Source: Marisediminitalea lipolytica (GTDB lineage: Bacteria > Pseudomonadota > Gammaproteobacteria > Enterobacterales > Alteromonadaceae). From it: 64,000 nt of DNA. A program made the position numbers and the translations under genes. The stretch covers positions 806,001 to 870,000 of the forward strand of contig NZ_MJIC01000010.1 of the NCBI RefSeq assembly GCF_001758465.1, written 5' to 3'. The notes beneath the pieces are model-generated. The model had not been told where the DNA came from. It searched no databases and saw nothing but the letters and a program-made list of their open reading frames with translations. Shown piece after piece: positions 16,505 to 25,560 of this stretch; position 1 is the stretch's first letter, and each line of letters begins with the position of its first letter.

Positions 16505-19500
16505 ATGCGTAATATCAGTAAACTTGTAGTACTAGTATCACTAGCATTGAATGCCAACAGTGCATTTGCTAAAAAACCCGAGGGAGTGTCTCAGCTGTTA
16601 ACCGACACTTCAGGCAATGCTAAAATAAGTATCGATAAAAAATCTGGTAAAGCCCGTTTTATTCGGCTACCCACCTACTCTCCACTCAGTGCACTTACCG
16701 TTAACAAAAATAAAGCGGGTGTAATTAATATTGCCGACAACTCAAAGTCCTTTTTACGGGATTACGGCAGCGCTTTTGGTATCAAAAACGTTGATCGTGA
16801 GCTGGAATTAGTCAGCACAAGTCGCGATAAACTGACTGGTGAACACGCCACTTTTCAACAATTTTATGAGGGTATTCCGGTATTTGGTGGCGAGATTCGC
16901 ACTCACTATAATTCTGCCGGTCAGTTGATCGTGGTAAATGGTAACTTCTTATCAGATATCAAAGTTAGTACCAAGGCAACGGTTAAACCCTCTCTTGCTG
17001 CCAAAATAGCTATCATGACGGTTAGCAAGGATCCGGCCCAGGCCCTAAACACCGAAGCTTTAGTCTGGAAAGATAAAGAAACGGTATTAACCGGTTCTGA
17101 GCTTAGCGCTAAATCAACTAAGTTGATGGTGTTTCGTGAAGGTTTATTAAAAGGTGTACCGGGTAAGGACCACCTGGTTTATGAAGTTGAGGTGACCAAC
17201 AAAGACACCAGCGTTCGCGAATTTATCTATGTTGATGCACACAGTAAAGATATCGTTGATCAGATTACCGGTATTCACGACGCACTTGATCGCCGCGCCT
17301 ATGATGCGGAATCACAACCACACCCAGGCCCTAATTACCCGGATTTTCCGTTTTGGGTTGAAGGGGATGCATTCCCAACGGCAAGCTCAGAAGCTGATAA
17401 TATGATTCTCGCATCTGAGGAAACGTATTCATTGTTTTCCAATGCATGGGGACGCGATTCATTTGATGGCAGTGGTGCCATTATGGATGCCATTTTTAAC
17501 CGCGGAGACAGTTGCCCCAATGCGTCATGGAATGGTGTTTATATTTCATTTTGTCCGGGTTTAACCAGCGATGACGTTACCGCCCACGAATGGGCTCATG
17601 CTTACACACAATATACCAATAACCTGATTTATCAATGGCAATCAGGGGCGTTAAATGAATCCTATTCAGATATCTGGGGTGAAACCGTTGATCGTATAAA
17701 CGGCCGTGACGATCTCTCTTTACCGAATACACCACGTTCTGACGGTAGCTGCTCCGTTCATGGCGCAGGCTCTCCTAGTGTAGACGACAGTGTTCGTTGG
17801 CTAATGGGTGAAGATACATCAGGATTTGGCGGTGCCATTCGAGATATGTATACCCCAACCTGTTATGGTGATCCCGGTAAAGTAACCGATTCTGAATATT
17901 TTTGTTCTACAGCAGATTCTGGTGGTGTGCATTATAACTCTGGCGTTCCAAACCATGCTTTTGCGTTGATGGTCGATGGTGGCAGTTACAACGGTTACGC
18001 TGGCAGTGGTCTTGGTCTTACCAAGTCGGCGCACATTCACTGGGTGGCACAAAACTTACTCACCGTTTCCAGTAACTTTGCTGATCATGCCGACGCGCTG
18101 GAAGCAGCTTGTAGTACCTTGATTGGCGATGATCTGGTTGGGTTAACGGATGGTCTGCCTACAGGTGAAGTGATTACCGCTGCAAACTGTGCTGAAGTTG
18201 CCGAAATTATTGACGCGGTTGAACTACGCACACCACCTGAGCAGTGTGGATTCGAGCCAATTTTGGAAACGCCGGCACCAGCACTGTGTGATGGTTTAGG
18301 TGTTGTTCAACCGATCTTTACGGAAGATTTCGAAAATGGTTCTGTGCCCTCGGGCTGGACAGTTAGTATGCACGATGTGGCTAATCCGTCGACGTTTGAC
18401 AGTACTGGATGGGAAGTTACAGGCGATTTACCAACCGGCGCTCTGGGTAGTTTTGCTGCGTTTGCCCCGGATTTAATTGCAGGAGACTGTGCTGCCGATA
18501 CCGAAGCTGGTGTAATTGCACTGGATAGCCCGGTAATTGTTTTACCAGCAGACGAAATTCCTCATGCTGCCTTTACTCACTGGGTGGCTACTGAGGCTGG
18601 CTGGGATGGCGGTAACCTGAAAATCAGCGTTAACGGCGGCCCATTCACTGTAGTGCCCTCCTCGGCTTATAGCTTCAATGCTTACAATACAGCGTTATCA
18701 GCAAGTGATAATCCACTGGCTGGCGAAGAGGCCTTTACCGGTGCCAACGAAGGTGGACTTACCGGTAGCTGGGGGCAATCACAAATTGACCTGTTAAACG
18801 TGGCAATGCCAGGCGATAGCGTTCAATTCAGGTTCGATTTTGGTACCGATGGTTGTAATGGTGTCACCGGTTGGTACGTTGATGACATTGAAGCCTACTC
18901 CTGTTCTGAAGAGCTGCCACCGGTGTGTGGTGATGGCGTGTTAGACATTGGTGAGATGTGTGACGACGGCAATGGTGACAGTGGCGATGGTTGCTCAAGC
19001 AGCTGTCAGGTTGAAAGCGGTTACTCCTGTACCCTGCCTATTCCGTCATCAAACAGTAGCAACCTTGTGGGCGACTGGAGCTTTGAAGCTGGCGTACCAA
19101 ACCCGGATTGGACGCCAAGTTCAACCTTTGGTGGCGTAGCCGGATTCCCTCTGTGTGGACCTGGTAACGGTTGTCCGGTTGATCTTGGTAATACCGGTAG
19201 CTGGATGGTGTGGATTGGTGGTTTATCCGGCGGCGTAACCAGCAGTGTTTCACAAGATATTACTTTGCCTGTAAGCGCAACTGAGATCAGTGTAGAAGTA
19301 CTACGAGGCATATGCGCGGCACCGGATGACACCATCACAGTTACAATCGATGGTAACGAGATTGGTGATGTTGTTTGTGATGCAACGGATGGTGACTATG
19401 TTACCCAAACCTTCTCTATCGTGCCCTTCAATGATGGCGGTGAACATACACTGGCTATTGGTGGAACAGTAGGTACCGAAGATAGCCATACTAACTTCTT

Positions 19501-20296
19501 TGTTGATGACGTTATCATAGAAGACAATATGGCTGTGCCTGGCACACCAAGTGTTTGTACGCCAGTTGTTACAGAGATAGCTTGTAATACCGGTATCGTT
19601 GGCTTTGACAGTGGTATCGCCCCTAGCTGGACTGTTGTAGACAACGCTGGTGAAGGTATTGTCTGGACTACAATAGCTGACTCAGGCGTTGGTGGGAACT
19701 TCACCGGCGGTGACGGCGATGCTGCCACAGCCAATAGTGATGCTATTCCTGGTGAGTTTGATACTGAACTGCAATCTAACTCGTTTAGTTTAGCAGGCAT
19801 GTCGTCAGCGACCCTGGAATACCTGGTTAATTACCAAAACCTGGCCGGTAGTGATTTTCTGAATCTGGATATCAGTACCGATGGCGGCAGTACCTGGGCT
19901 CAGTTGCTAAGTTGGAATGAAGACCATCCTCCAGGCAGTGCGTTTATCAGTCCTGGAGAGCAAGTATCTGTTGACTTGTCTGCCTACTCTGGTGAAACCG
20001 ATCTGAAACTACGCTGGCATTACTTTGATCCTAATTCAGGTGATTGGGATTGGTATGCCCAGGTTGATAATGTAGCCTTATCCTGTGAAGAAGGCTCGCA
20101 ACCGATGCAGTGTGATATTAATGGTGATAATTTTGTTGACCGCAGTGATATACGGTTAATCACTCAAGCACGCAATCAACCTGCTCAACCGGGCGATCCT
20201 CGCGATAACGACGGCAATGGTGTAATTAATGTATCTGACGCTCGTCAATGTACACAACTTTGTACTTTACCGCGCTGTGCACCAGCACCATTATAA
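16505..20296 (+). CDS. Large secreted M4-type metalloprotease with dockerin-like C-terminus
   Basis: The 1263-residue preproprotein has: a signal peptide; FTP/PepSY propeptide (to about 260); a thermolysin-like catalytic domain with HEWAH at 361-365, the zinc Glu in GALNESYSD and the later GGVHYNSG segment with the catalytic His; beta-rich modules; a DUF4215 cysteine repeat (CGDGVLDIGEMCDDGN..., near 808-836); another beta module; and at 1202-1255 two EF-hand-like dockerin repeats (DINGDNFVDRSD and DNDGNGVINVSD) flanked by cysteines. M4 enzymes digest peptides before bulky hydrophobic residues. The dockerin-like tail next to a cohesin-like neighbour suggests docking at the surface; this is inference. 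Confidence 0.85.
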   Translation: MRNISKLVVLVSLALNANSAFAKKPEGVSQLLTDTSGNAKISIDKKSGKARFIRLPTYSPLSALTVNKNKAGVINIADNSKSFLRDYGSAFGIKNVDRELELVSTSRDKLTGEHATFQQFYEGIPVFGGEIRTHYNSAGQLIVVNGNFLSDIKVSTKATVKPSLAAKIAIMTVSKDPAQALNTEALVWKDKETVLTGSELSAKSTKLMVFREGLLKGVPGKDHLVYEVEVTNKDTSVREFIYVDAHSKDIVDQITGIHDALDRRAYDAESQPHPGPNYPDFPFWVEGDAFPTASSEADNMILASEETYSLFSNAWGRDSFDGSGAIMDAIFNRGDSCPNASWNGVYISFCPGLTSDDVTAHEWAHAYTQYTNNLIYQWQSGALNESYSDIWGETVDRINGRDDLSLPNTPRSDGSCSVHGAGSPSVDDSVRWLMGEDTSGFGGAIRDMYTPTCYGDPGKVTDSEYFCSTADSGGVHYNSGVPNHAFALMVDGGSYNGYAGSGLGLTKSAHIHWVAQNLLTVSSNFADHADALEAACSTLIGDDLVGLTDGLPTGEVITAANCAEVAEIIDAVELRTPPEQCGFEPILETPAPALCDGLGVVQPIFTEDFENGSVPSGWTVSMHDVANPSTFDSTGWEVTGDLPTGALGSFAAFAPDLIAGDCAADTEAGVIALDSPVIVLPADEIPHAAFTHWVATEAGWDGGNLKISVNGGPFTVVPSSAYSFNAYNTALSASDNPLAGEEAFTGANEGGLTGSWGQSQIDLLNVAMPGDSVQFRFDFGTDGCNGVTGWYVDDIEAYSCSEELPPVCGDGVLDIGEMCDDGNGDSGDGCSSSCQVESGYSCTLPIPSSNSSNLVGDWSFEAGVPNPDWTPSSTFGGVAGFPLCGPGNGCPVDLGNTGSWMVWIGGLSGGVTSSVSQDITLPVSATEISVEVLRGICAAPDDTITVTIDGNEIGDVVCDATDGDYVTQTFSIVPFNDGGEHTLAIGGTVGTEDSHTNFFVDDVIIEDNMAVPGTPSVCTPVVTEIACNTGIVGFDSGIAPSWTVVDNAGEGIVWTTIADSGVGGNFTGGDGDAATANSDAIPGEFDTELQSNSFSLAGMSSATLEYLVNYQNLAGSDFLNLDISTDGGSTWAQLLSWNEDHPPGSAFISPGEQVSVDLSAYSGETDLKLRWHYFDPNSGDWDWYAQVDNVALSCEEGSQPMQCDINGDNFVDRSDIRLITQARNQPAQPGDPRDNDGNGVINVSDARQCTQLCTLPRCAPAPL

Positions 20297-20320
20297 TGGT
20301 GGTTAAGTAAACCCTGATTA

Positions 20321-20344
20321 AGCCCGGCGTATGCCGGGCTTTTA
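20321..20344 (+). terminator. Terminator of the M4-type protease
   Basis: AGCCCGGC and GCCGGGCT flank a four-base loop and are followed by a short T-run, 25 bases after the stop. Confidence 0.85.
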
Positions 20345-20359
20345 CGTGGTATTAAAATT

Positions 20360-20809
20360 ATGTTCAGACTTATATTTTTATTTTTGTTTTCTTTAACAGC
20401 CTGTACTGGTAACGCAAAAGCGCCCACCAATGCCGTTTCCGATGATGACAGTTCAACAACCCAGCAACAATCAGGCTCTCAGCTGATTTCAGCAGAAAAA
20501 CTGGTGTTAGCCGTTAATCAAACCGTTAATTTTAAAGACCTGATATTGCGTGTAGTCGCCATAGAAGATTCACGTTGTGCCATTGGCGAAGAGTGTATTT
20601 GGGCCGGACAAATGAAAATCGATCTGGAGATTAGCAAAAATGGCAGTAATCCCGAACGAGTTACGCTAGAACACCAGCGAGAAGCAAAAGCGTATCAGAT
20701 ATTTGGGTACACCTTCAAATTGCTTAACCTTACCCCTCATCCTCAAAAGGGCAAACAGATAACGCTAGCCCAACAATCCGTTGAGCTGCAAATAGCAATA
20801 GCAGACTGA
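20360..20809 (+). CDS. Small lipoprotein
   Basis: The 149-residue product has a signal peptide ending in the lipobox LTAC, so it should be lipidated at Cys15 and anchored in a membrane. The mature part contains EDSRCAIGEECIWAGQ, a two-cysteine motif shared by many uncharacterised bacterial lipoproteins (DSRCPxGxxCxWAGxA). The start lies close after the terminator of the preceding gene, with no clear ribosome-binding site. Function unknown. Confidence 0.75.
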   Translation: MFRLIFLFLFSLTACTGNAKAPTNAVSDDDSSTTQQQSGSQLISAEKLVLAVNQTVNFKDLILRVVAIEDSRCAIGEECIWAGQMKIDLEISKNGSNPERVTLEHQREAKAYQIFGYTFKLLNLTPHPQKGKQITLAQQSVELQIAIAD

Positions 20810-20880
20810 ATTACTGCCGTTATCTGGCTTTTTAGAAAAGTAAATGCCTCTGCCATAAACGACAAGAGGCACTTATTCAT

Positions 20881-21096
20881 TTAGGTTTTTAATTTAAGCT
20901 CGCGAAGGTAACTATCCAGTTTACAGTAGAGCAGTGTCATCAGAGCCACCGCATAAAAATACTTCGACGTAAAAATATAGTCACCACGGCTGAGCGCTAA
21001 GTAAAACATCATAACTGCGCAATATATAATATTTAATAACACTAAAAGCTGGCCAAATCGGAAGAGTCTGGAAAAGTCATTAGTGCGTGGCATCAT
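20881..21096 (-). CDS. Small two-TM protein, candidate immunity partner
   Basis: The 71-residue protein starts MMPRTNDF and has two hydrophobic segments (LLVLLNIIYCAVMMFYLAL and YFYAVALMTLLYCKL) with a short polar loop and a basic C-terminal tail. AAAGGAG nine bases ahead of the ATG at 21096 fixes the start. That ribosome-binding site lies inside the end of the upstream peptide gene and the two genes overlap by 17 bases, so they are translationally coupled. Small two-TM proteins encoded directly behind a GG-leader peptide are often bacteriocin immunity proteins; that role is inference. No family resemblance is seen. Confidence 0.65.
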   Translation of the reverse strand: MMPRTNDFSRLFRFGQLLVLLNIIYCAVMMFYLALSRGDYIFTSKYFYAVALMTLLYCKLDSYLRELKLKT

Positions 21097-21226
21097 AAAA
21101 CCCAGCTCCTTTACCTGCACCAATGTTAGTTGCGACCTTTAGAGAACCAATGTTACAGGCAATATCCGACCAGTCCCATAAACCACCATTAATATTCACT
21201 GTGTCTGCATAATCAATTTTTTGCAT
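21080..21226 (-). CDS. Double-glycine leader peptide (bacteriocin-like)
   Basis: This 48-codon gene is preceded by AGGTGA five bases before its ATG. The product begins MQKIDYADTVNINGG and is followed by a 33-residue Gly-rich core with LWDWSD, one Cys, and NIGAGKGAGF. The leader fits the class II export signal: hydrophobic at -12 and -4, acidic at -8, Gly-Gly at -2/-1 (position -7 is Thr, not the usual Leu). The core contains GxxxG spacing (GAGKG) as found in helix-helix pore peptides. No PCAT-type ABC transporter or LytTR pair is in the window, so export must be supplied from elsewhere. Family unknown. Confidence 0.65.
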   Translation of the reverse strand: MQKIDYADTVNINGGLWDWSDIACNIGSLKVATNIGAGKGAGFYDATH

Positions 21227-21459
21227 CACTGTCACCTGGTTAACTAATTAAATTGCTTTAAATGAGCTAAGGCAGCTTAAATTAAAGCTAGGCATGGGAA
21301 CCACTGTCCCTGGGTATAGAATTCACCCATGATCGTCATTCGCTGTAAATTTTGACTGAACTAACAGTATTTAATTTTTGGGGGGCTGTAATCTCTGCTT
21401 CTGCGGCATTGCATTAATAAGAAAGGTGCAAATAGAAAAATAAACCTGAATATTGATTG
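21227..21459. other. Leader region of the peptide gene
   Basis: This 233-base spacer carries only very short frames. It should contain the promoter of the peptide gene, but no clear -35/-10 pair could be assigned. It is AT-rich beside the ATG. Confidence 0.4.
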
Positions 21460-22080
21460 TTACTGATTGTCATTTATTACCTGCAGCAACGAGGTAAAAG
21501 CAAACGCGGCGCCTGATAGTACTTCATCCATAGCTTCTTCAGGTACGTCATTTTCGTTTATCTGCCGGGTGATGTAATTCAGTGTTTGCGCGAAGTTACG
21601 GGTTTTATTTTTTCCGTAACACTGGTAAAACGCTGTTACATCACCCCTGCCCAACTGCTTTGCCACCCTGGGACCAAGCACCATTCCACCTAAAGCAGAA
21701 CCTTCAACCACGTACAACATGCCAAGATAAAACAGAGAAGATTTTGCTGGTATTGCTAATGCATTTGCCGGGCTGTTGATTAATGCCTTCGGGCAGACAG
21801 ATAATGCCATCAGGTCCTTTTCAATAAGTAAATCCTTGGCTTCATAAAACGGTAAGTCCCGCGCTAGATTTAATTTAGTAACTAATGCGTTACCTATGGC
21901 TCTGTACCAACAGAGCATGGTAAGTAAAACGCTGGCATAGGATTTTTCTGAAAGATTGGCAGACATAAGAATGCTGATACTATAATGAGAGTCCAGCTGT
22001 CTGTGTAAATCGCCAGTATGTGCTTTCAGTAAAGTATGTAGTTGTGATTGCTCGTAGATTACGCTAGTGCTCATGTGCAT
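21460..22080 (-). CDS. bphO: Biliverdin-producing heme oxygenase
   Basis: The protein of about 206 residues carries the heme-oxygenase pattern: HTGDLHRQLDSHY near the N-terminus with the proximal His, and LYVVEGSALGGMVLGPRV in the distal helix with the flexible Gly residues. It opens heme to biliverdin, CO and iron, and supplies the bilin used by the phytochrome encoded just upstream. The start overlaps the phytochrome stop codon (17 bases), so it is the third gene of the operon. Confidence 0.9.
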   Translation of the reverse strand: MHMSTSVIYEQSQLHTLLKAHTGDLHRQLDSHYSISILMSANLSEKSYASVLLTMLCWYRAIGNALVTKLNLARDLPFYEAKDLLIEKDLMALSVCPKALINSPANALAIPAKSSLFYLGMLYVVEGSALGGMVLGPRVAKQLGRGDVTAFYQCYGKNKTRNFAQTLNYITRQINENDVPEEAMDEVLSGAAFAFTSLLQVINDNQ

Positions 22081-24637
22081 CCTGCATATTAAGGTTTATC
22101 GTTACCGTAGTACCTTTCCCCTGGAGCGAAGAAATCTCAAACTGTCCGCCCATGTTTCTTACCAAAGACTCAGCAATAGAAAGCCCTAGGCCAGAGCCAT
22201 CCTGATTAGAAAACCGTTGATAAGGTTGCGTACATTTAGCCAGCTGTTCCTGAGTCATGCCGGCACCGGTATCCTTAACCTCAATGCGCACCGTACCATA
22301 GAGTTTTTGCACAACCGTTACTGTAACGTTGCCACCAATATCGTTGTATTTGATGGCATTTTCTAACAAGTTAATGAGTACTTGTCTTACGCCCCGAGGC
22401 TCTGCATAAACCGAAACCGTTTCACACTGTACGTCAAAACTAATCTGCTTATTGTCGGCAAGGGGTTGTATCAGCAATATAATTTCACTAATCAGGGATT
22501 GCAGGGGGATAACACGAAAATTCTGAACATCAACCGTGTCAACAAGCGCTGACGTTTTCAGTGTATAGTCAACCACCTCTTTCATCAGCGAAGCGGTCTG
22601 ATGTAAAGATTCAATCATAGAAAACGTTTTTTTGTCTTCGTTACTCACGTACTTTCTGCGCAGGATATCTGACAACCCCAGCAATCCATTCAGTGGTGTC
22701 TTAAGTTCGTGCATCAGCTTTGCCATCATTTCACTGCGCAGTTTATTTTCGGTTATTGCCCGCTCTCGTGCCGCCACCAGGGAGTTTTGAATACGGGTAG
22801 CTTCGGTAATATCCAGAAACTCATACATAATAAGCCTGACTCTGTCCGGCTCTTCCGATACAAAGTGACAATAATCAAACAACAGCGCTTGTTTAAGCTC
22901 GACATTACGTACACCGGAACTGGCGGTTTTAATGGTCAGTGAATCTGAAGAATGAGACTGAATGTGTTCAATGCCCAGTAAGCTGGCAAACTCGGTCAGC
23001 GTTATCCCAATCAAATCGGTATGACTTACGTTAAAGGCCTCTGCAGTGACATTGTTAATAGCCACAATTTCACTTTCTGCCGAAGTCCCCTGCTCTATAC
23101 CTATAGCAATTCCGGTGGTAATGCTGTCAATCAGATTGGTGGCAACGCTTCTTAACTGTTCCCGTTTTTTTATGGCTCTGCGCATTCCGTTACGCAATAA
23201 TATTGCAAGCTCTGTTTCATCCACCTCCAGGTCTTGCCGAATATTGGCAAACGAACTGATAAACGCTTTTTGGTGCACCTCACTCCAAGGGACAGACTGA
23301 CCTTCGACGTTTTCTACCCAACGTTTAAAGCTCTGTCGGGGCGAATAACGCAGGGTTTCCTTTTCTTTTTGCGCAAAATGGCGCGGATCCCCACCCCAGC
23401 ATATGGTTTGATTAAGCATTTTTCTGAACACAAAAAAGCAGCTAAAGGGCTTTACCGACAGACAGTACATTGCCATACCGGCAAGACCATGAGAAATGGG
23501 GAAATCGAACGGTGATTTATCCCAAAAATAAAAGCCAGGTGAATACTTAGCCTTAATACGGCTGACCATTTCTCTTATTTCAGATAGGCCTGGCACAATA
23601 CCAATGGAGACAATCTCTTCATCAATAACCATTGTTATCCCCTGTGCCCCAACAATTTTATGCAGTGCTGTTTCTGACAGGAGTAACGTGTTGAAGGGTT
23701 CGAGATCATCTCGCAGATTTGTCATCAGCCGGTCTACCGCTTTAACACTTTGTTTGGCCAGGATCTCTTTTTCGCGTTCGATTACATCGGCAAAAATAGG
23801 GTTAATAAAGTGCACCAGCTTTTGAAAATACACATATTCATCAATGCATGCTGCTCTGGACCGGGCAAAGTGCAGAGAAATTAACCCCCACAGTTTACCG
23901 TCCAGAATAATTGCGCAGGAAACCGTACTGCCAGTGCCCATGTTCTTCAGATATTCAATATGAAATGGCGAAATACTGCGGGATACACACTGGGATAAAT
24001 CTACCGTGGTTATGTCATCGTTATCACAAGCAACAATATCTACGGCTTTATTTAGTGAAAATAAATGGCGACTTTTTAATTCCAAATAAAGTGAACGGGC
24101 AATTTTGGGAATATCCGTCGGCGGGTAACGCAGGCCCAAAAAGCTTTCGTAATGCCCCAACACCCTCTCGGCAATCACCTCACCCGACCAGTCCTCATGG
24201 AACTGATAAACCATGACTCGTTCAGCCTTGGTTTTTTCGCTGAGTAAATGGCATATTCGATCAGAAAGCTTCCATATGTTTGCCATTTCCTTGCTGGCAA
24301 TGTCTTTAAATTCTTCAGGCTCAAATGCAGCAAAGGAATGTTGTTCGGCACTTCTCTCACAGATAACGTAACCATTTTGTTCGTGCCTTAACCATTTGCC
24401 TTGCTGTTCCACTTCCACTATCTGGTGGCCTGAACCCAGGATCTCAGCACCGGGGGCAGACAAAATTGCTGGTGCGGACTCAATTAACGGTGAAGATGAG
24501 CCAGTATCACTGGCAATGAGTTTCCCATCTTTAAAAATAAGCACATCAAACCCTGGCTGAACAGCGCCAGTCGCCCTTAAATTTTCACTTTCGCATTCTG
24601 CAAATTCTTTCTCGTACTCAATATTGCTTTTAATCAT
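22064..24637 (-). CDS. bphP: Bacteriophytochrome histidine kinase
   Basis: The 857-residue red/far-red photoreceptor has PAS2, GAF and PHY domains, then an extra PAS domain (about 505-625) and HisKA plus HATPase. Cys15 in the ECESEN segment is the predicted biliverdin attachment site, followed by GAVQPGFD (usual form GAIQPHG). RYPPTDIPKIAR is the PASDIP-type pocket with the conserved Asp; His in SPFHIEYL and in GLISLHF are the chromophore-contact positions; SPRQSF is the tongue PRxSF. The kinase shows HELKTPLN (H box), LLENAIKYN (N), DTGAGM and GSGLGLSIAES (G boxes). It overlaps the response-regulator stop codon by ATGA, so light sensing and signalling are coupled. Confidence 0.93.
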   Translation of the reverse strand: MIKSNIEYEKEFAECESENLRATGAVQPGFDVLIFKDGKLIASDTGSSSPLIESAPAILSAPGAEILGSGHQIVEVEQQGKWLRHEQNGYVICERSAEQHSFAAFEPEEFKDIASKEMANIWKLSDRICHLLSEKTKAERVMVYQFHEDWSGEVIAERVLGHYESFLGLRYPPTDIPKIARSLYLELKSRHLFSLNKAVDIVACDNDDITTVDLSQCVSRSISPFHIEYLKNMGTGSTVSCAIILDGKLWGLISLHFARSRAACIDEYVYFQKLVHFINPIFADVIEREKEILAKQSVKAVDRLMTNLRDDLEPFNTLLLSETALHKIVGAQGITMVIDEEIVSIGIVPGLSEIREMVSRIKAKYSPGFYFWDKSPFDFPISHGLAGMAMYCLSVKPFSCFFVFRKMLNQTICWGGDPRHFAQKEKETLRYSPRQSFKRWVENVEGQSVPWSEVHQKAFISSFANIRQDLEVDETELAILLRNGMRRAIKKREQLRSVATNLIDSITTGIAIGIEQGTSAESEIVAINNVTAEAFNVSHTDLIGITLTEFASLLGIEHIQSHSSDSLTIKTASSGVRNVELKQALLFDYCHFVSEEPDRVRLIMYEFLDITEATRIQNSLVAARERAITENKLRSEMMAKLMHELKTPLNGLLGLSDILRRKYVSNEDKKTFSMIESLHQTASLMKEVVDYTLKTSALVDTVDVQNFRVIPLQSLISEIILLIQPLADNKQISFDVQCETVSVYAEPRGVRQVLINLLENAIKYNDIGGNVTVTVVQKLYGTVRIEVKDTGAGMTQEQLAKCTQPYQRFSNQDGSGLGLSIAESLVRNMGGQFEISSLQGKGTTVTINLNMQDAHEH

Positions 24638-25011
24638 GAAGCAACCTTTACATAGGCCGAGATCCGCCGCTCGAACTCATCAAAAGCCATGGGCTTTAAG
24701 AAAACGTCGGTAAACCCAAGTGCCTGAAAATGATCGATGTCAGCTTGCTGAGAGCGCGCGGTAAAGGCCAGTATCGGGCAACTAAATCGCGCTTTTATGG
24801 CAGGCAAAATTTGCGTGGAATTACCGTCTGGTAACATTATGTCAAGCATAATGAGGTCGTAGTCTGCCGACGGGTTGGCGTTGAGACTGTTCATGAGTGA
24901 TTCCAAAGTGGTATGGTGCTCCACATCCGTGATTTCCATCATGTCCAGCATCTCTATCGCTACCAGGCTGTTCATCGGATTATCTTCTAAATAAAGTACA
25001 CGGGTATTCAT
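24634..25011 (-). CDS. Single-domain response regulator of the phytochrome
   Basis: The 125-residue receiver domain has the acidic pair near E9-D10, phospho-acceptor Asp57 in LIMLDIMLPDG, Thr84 and Lys106 in FLKP, with no output domain. It is the first gene of the operon, and its last bases overlap the bphP start. It is probably phosphorylated by BphP and acts by protein contact or in a phosphorelay; the final target is not encoded here. Confidence 0.85.
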   Translation of the reverse strand: MNTRVLYLEDNPMNSLVAIEMLDMMEITDVEHHTTLESLMNSLNANPSADYDLIMLDIMLPDGNSTQILPAIKARFSCPILAFTARSQQADIDHFQALGFTDVFLKPMAFDEFERRISAYVKVAS

Positions 25012-25560
25012 TTAACGTAACCTCTTTATCCTATTCGATAGTCGGCATTTTCTGAACAACCAGTTAAAGCAGTCACTGAGCTAAACAACAAGCCAGCGAT
25101 GCCGTGCTGCCTTCATCAATTCATTAAGATAATTGTTTTTAGTGGGTAAAACGTATAGCGCTTTAATAAAAGATAGATTGGATTTTGTGAACCCACAATA
25201 AACTTTAGGTTGAAATACCAGACCTGCCTAGTCATCCGTAGTGGCAGTTAAAAAGCATGAGTTTCTGCTAATACAATCAGGCTGCTCAGTAATACTCACT
25301 GCGTTCCCCTACACAAATTCAATATCACGTCATTTTCCAGCAACTGATGATTAGAAAATGGGCGAAACCTTAGATAAAACAATAACAAAGCTAAGCGAGA
25401 GTTTTAGGCAATAAACTCAGAGCATCAGTCAAATCCGTTCTAGAGGTAATTACGAATAAACAAGTACACAAGTTAAGTCGGTACGACTAAACGAGTACAA
25501 GCGTGTCAGCAAGCGTCACTCTGCGCGTATCTATTTTAAATACGAAATAAGGAGAGCATC
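25012..25560. other. Divergent intergenic region, bph operon and reductase
   Basis: No gene, terminator or convincing motif was recognised across this 549-base spacer. It must hold the promoters of the minus-strand bph operon and of the plus-strand reductase. AAGGAGAG precedes the reductase ATG. Confidence 0.5.

Noticed and set aside
19396..19800. Long antisense open frame of 134 codons inside the protease gene
   Set aside because: It is fully inside a well-supported gene on the other strand, and its composition follows the Gly/Thr/Asp-rich codons of that gene.
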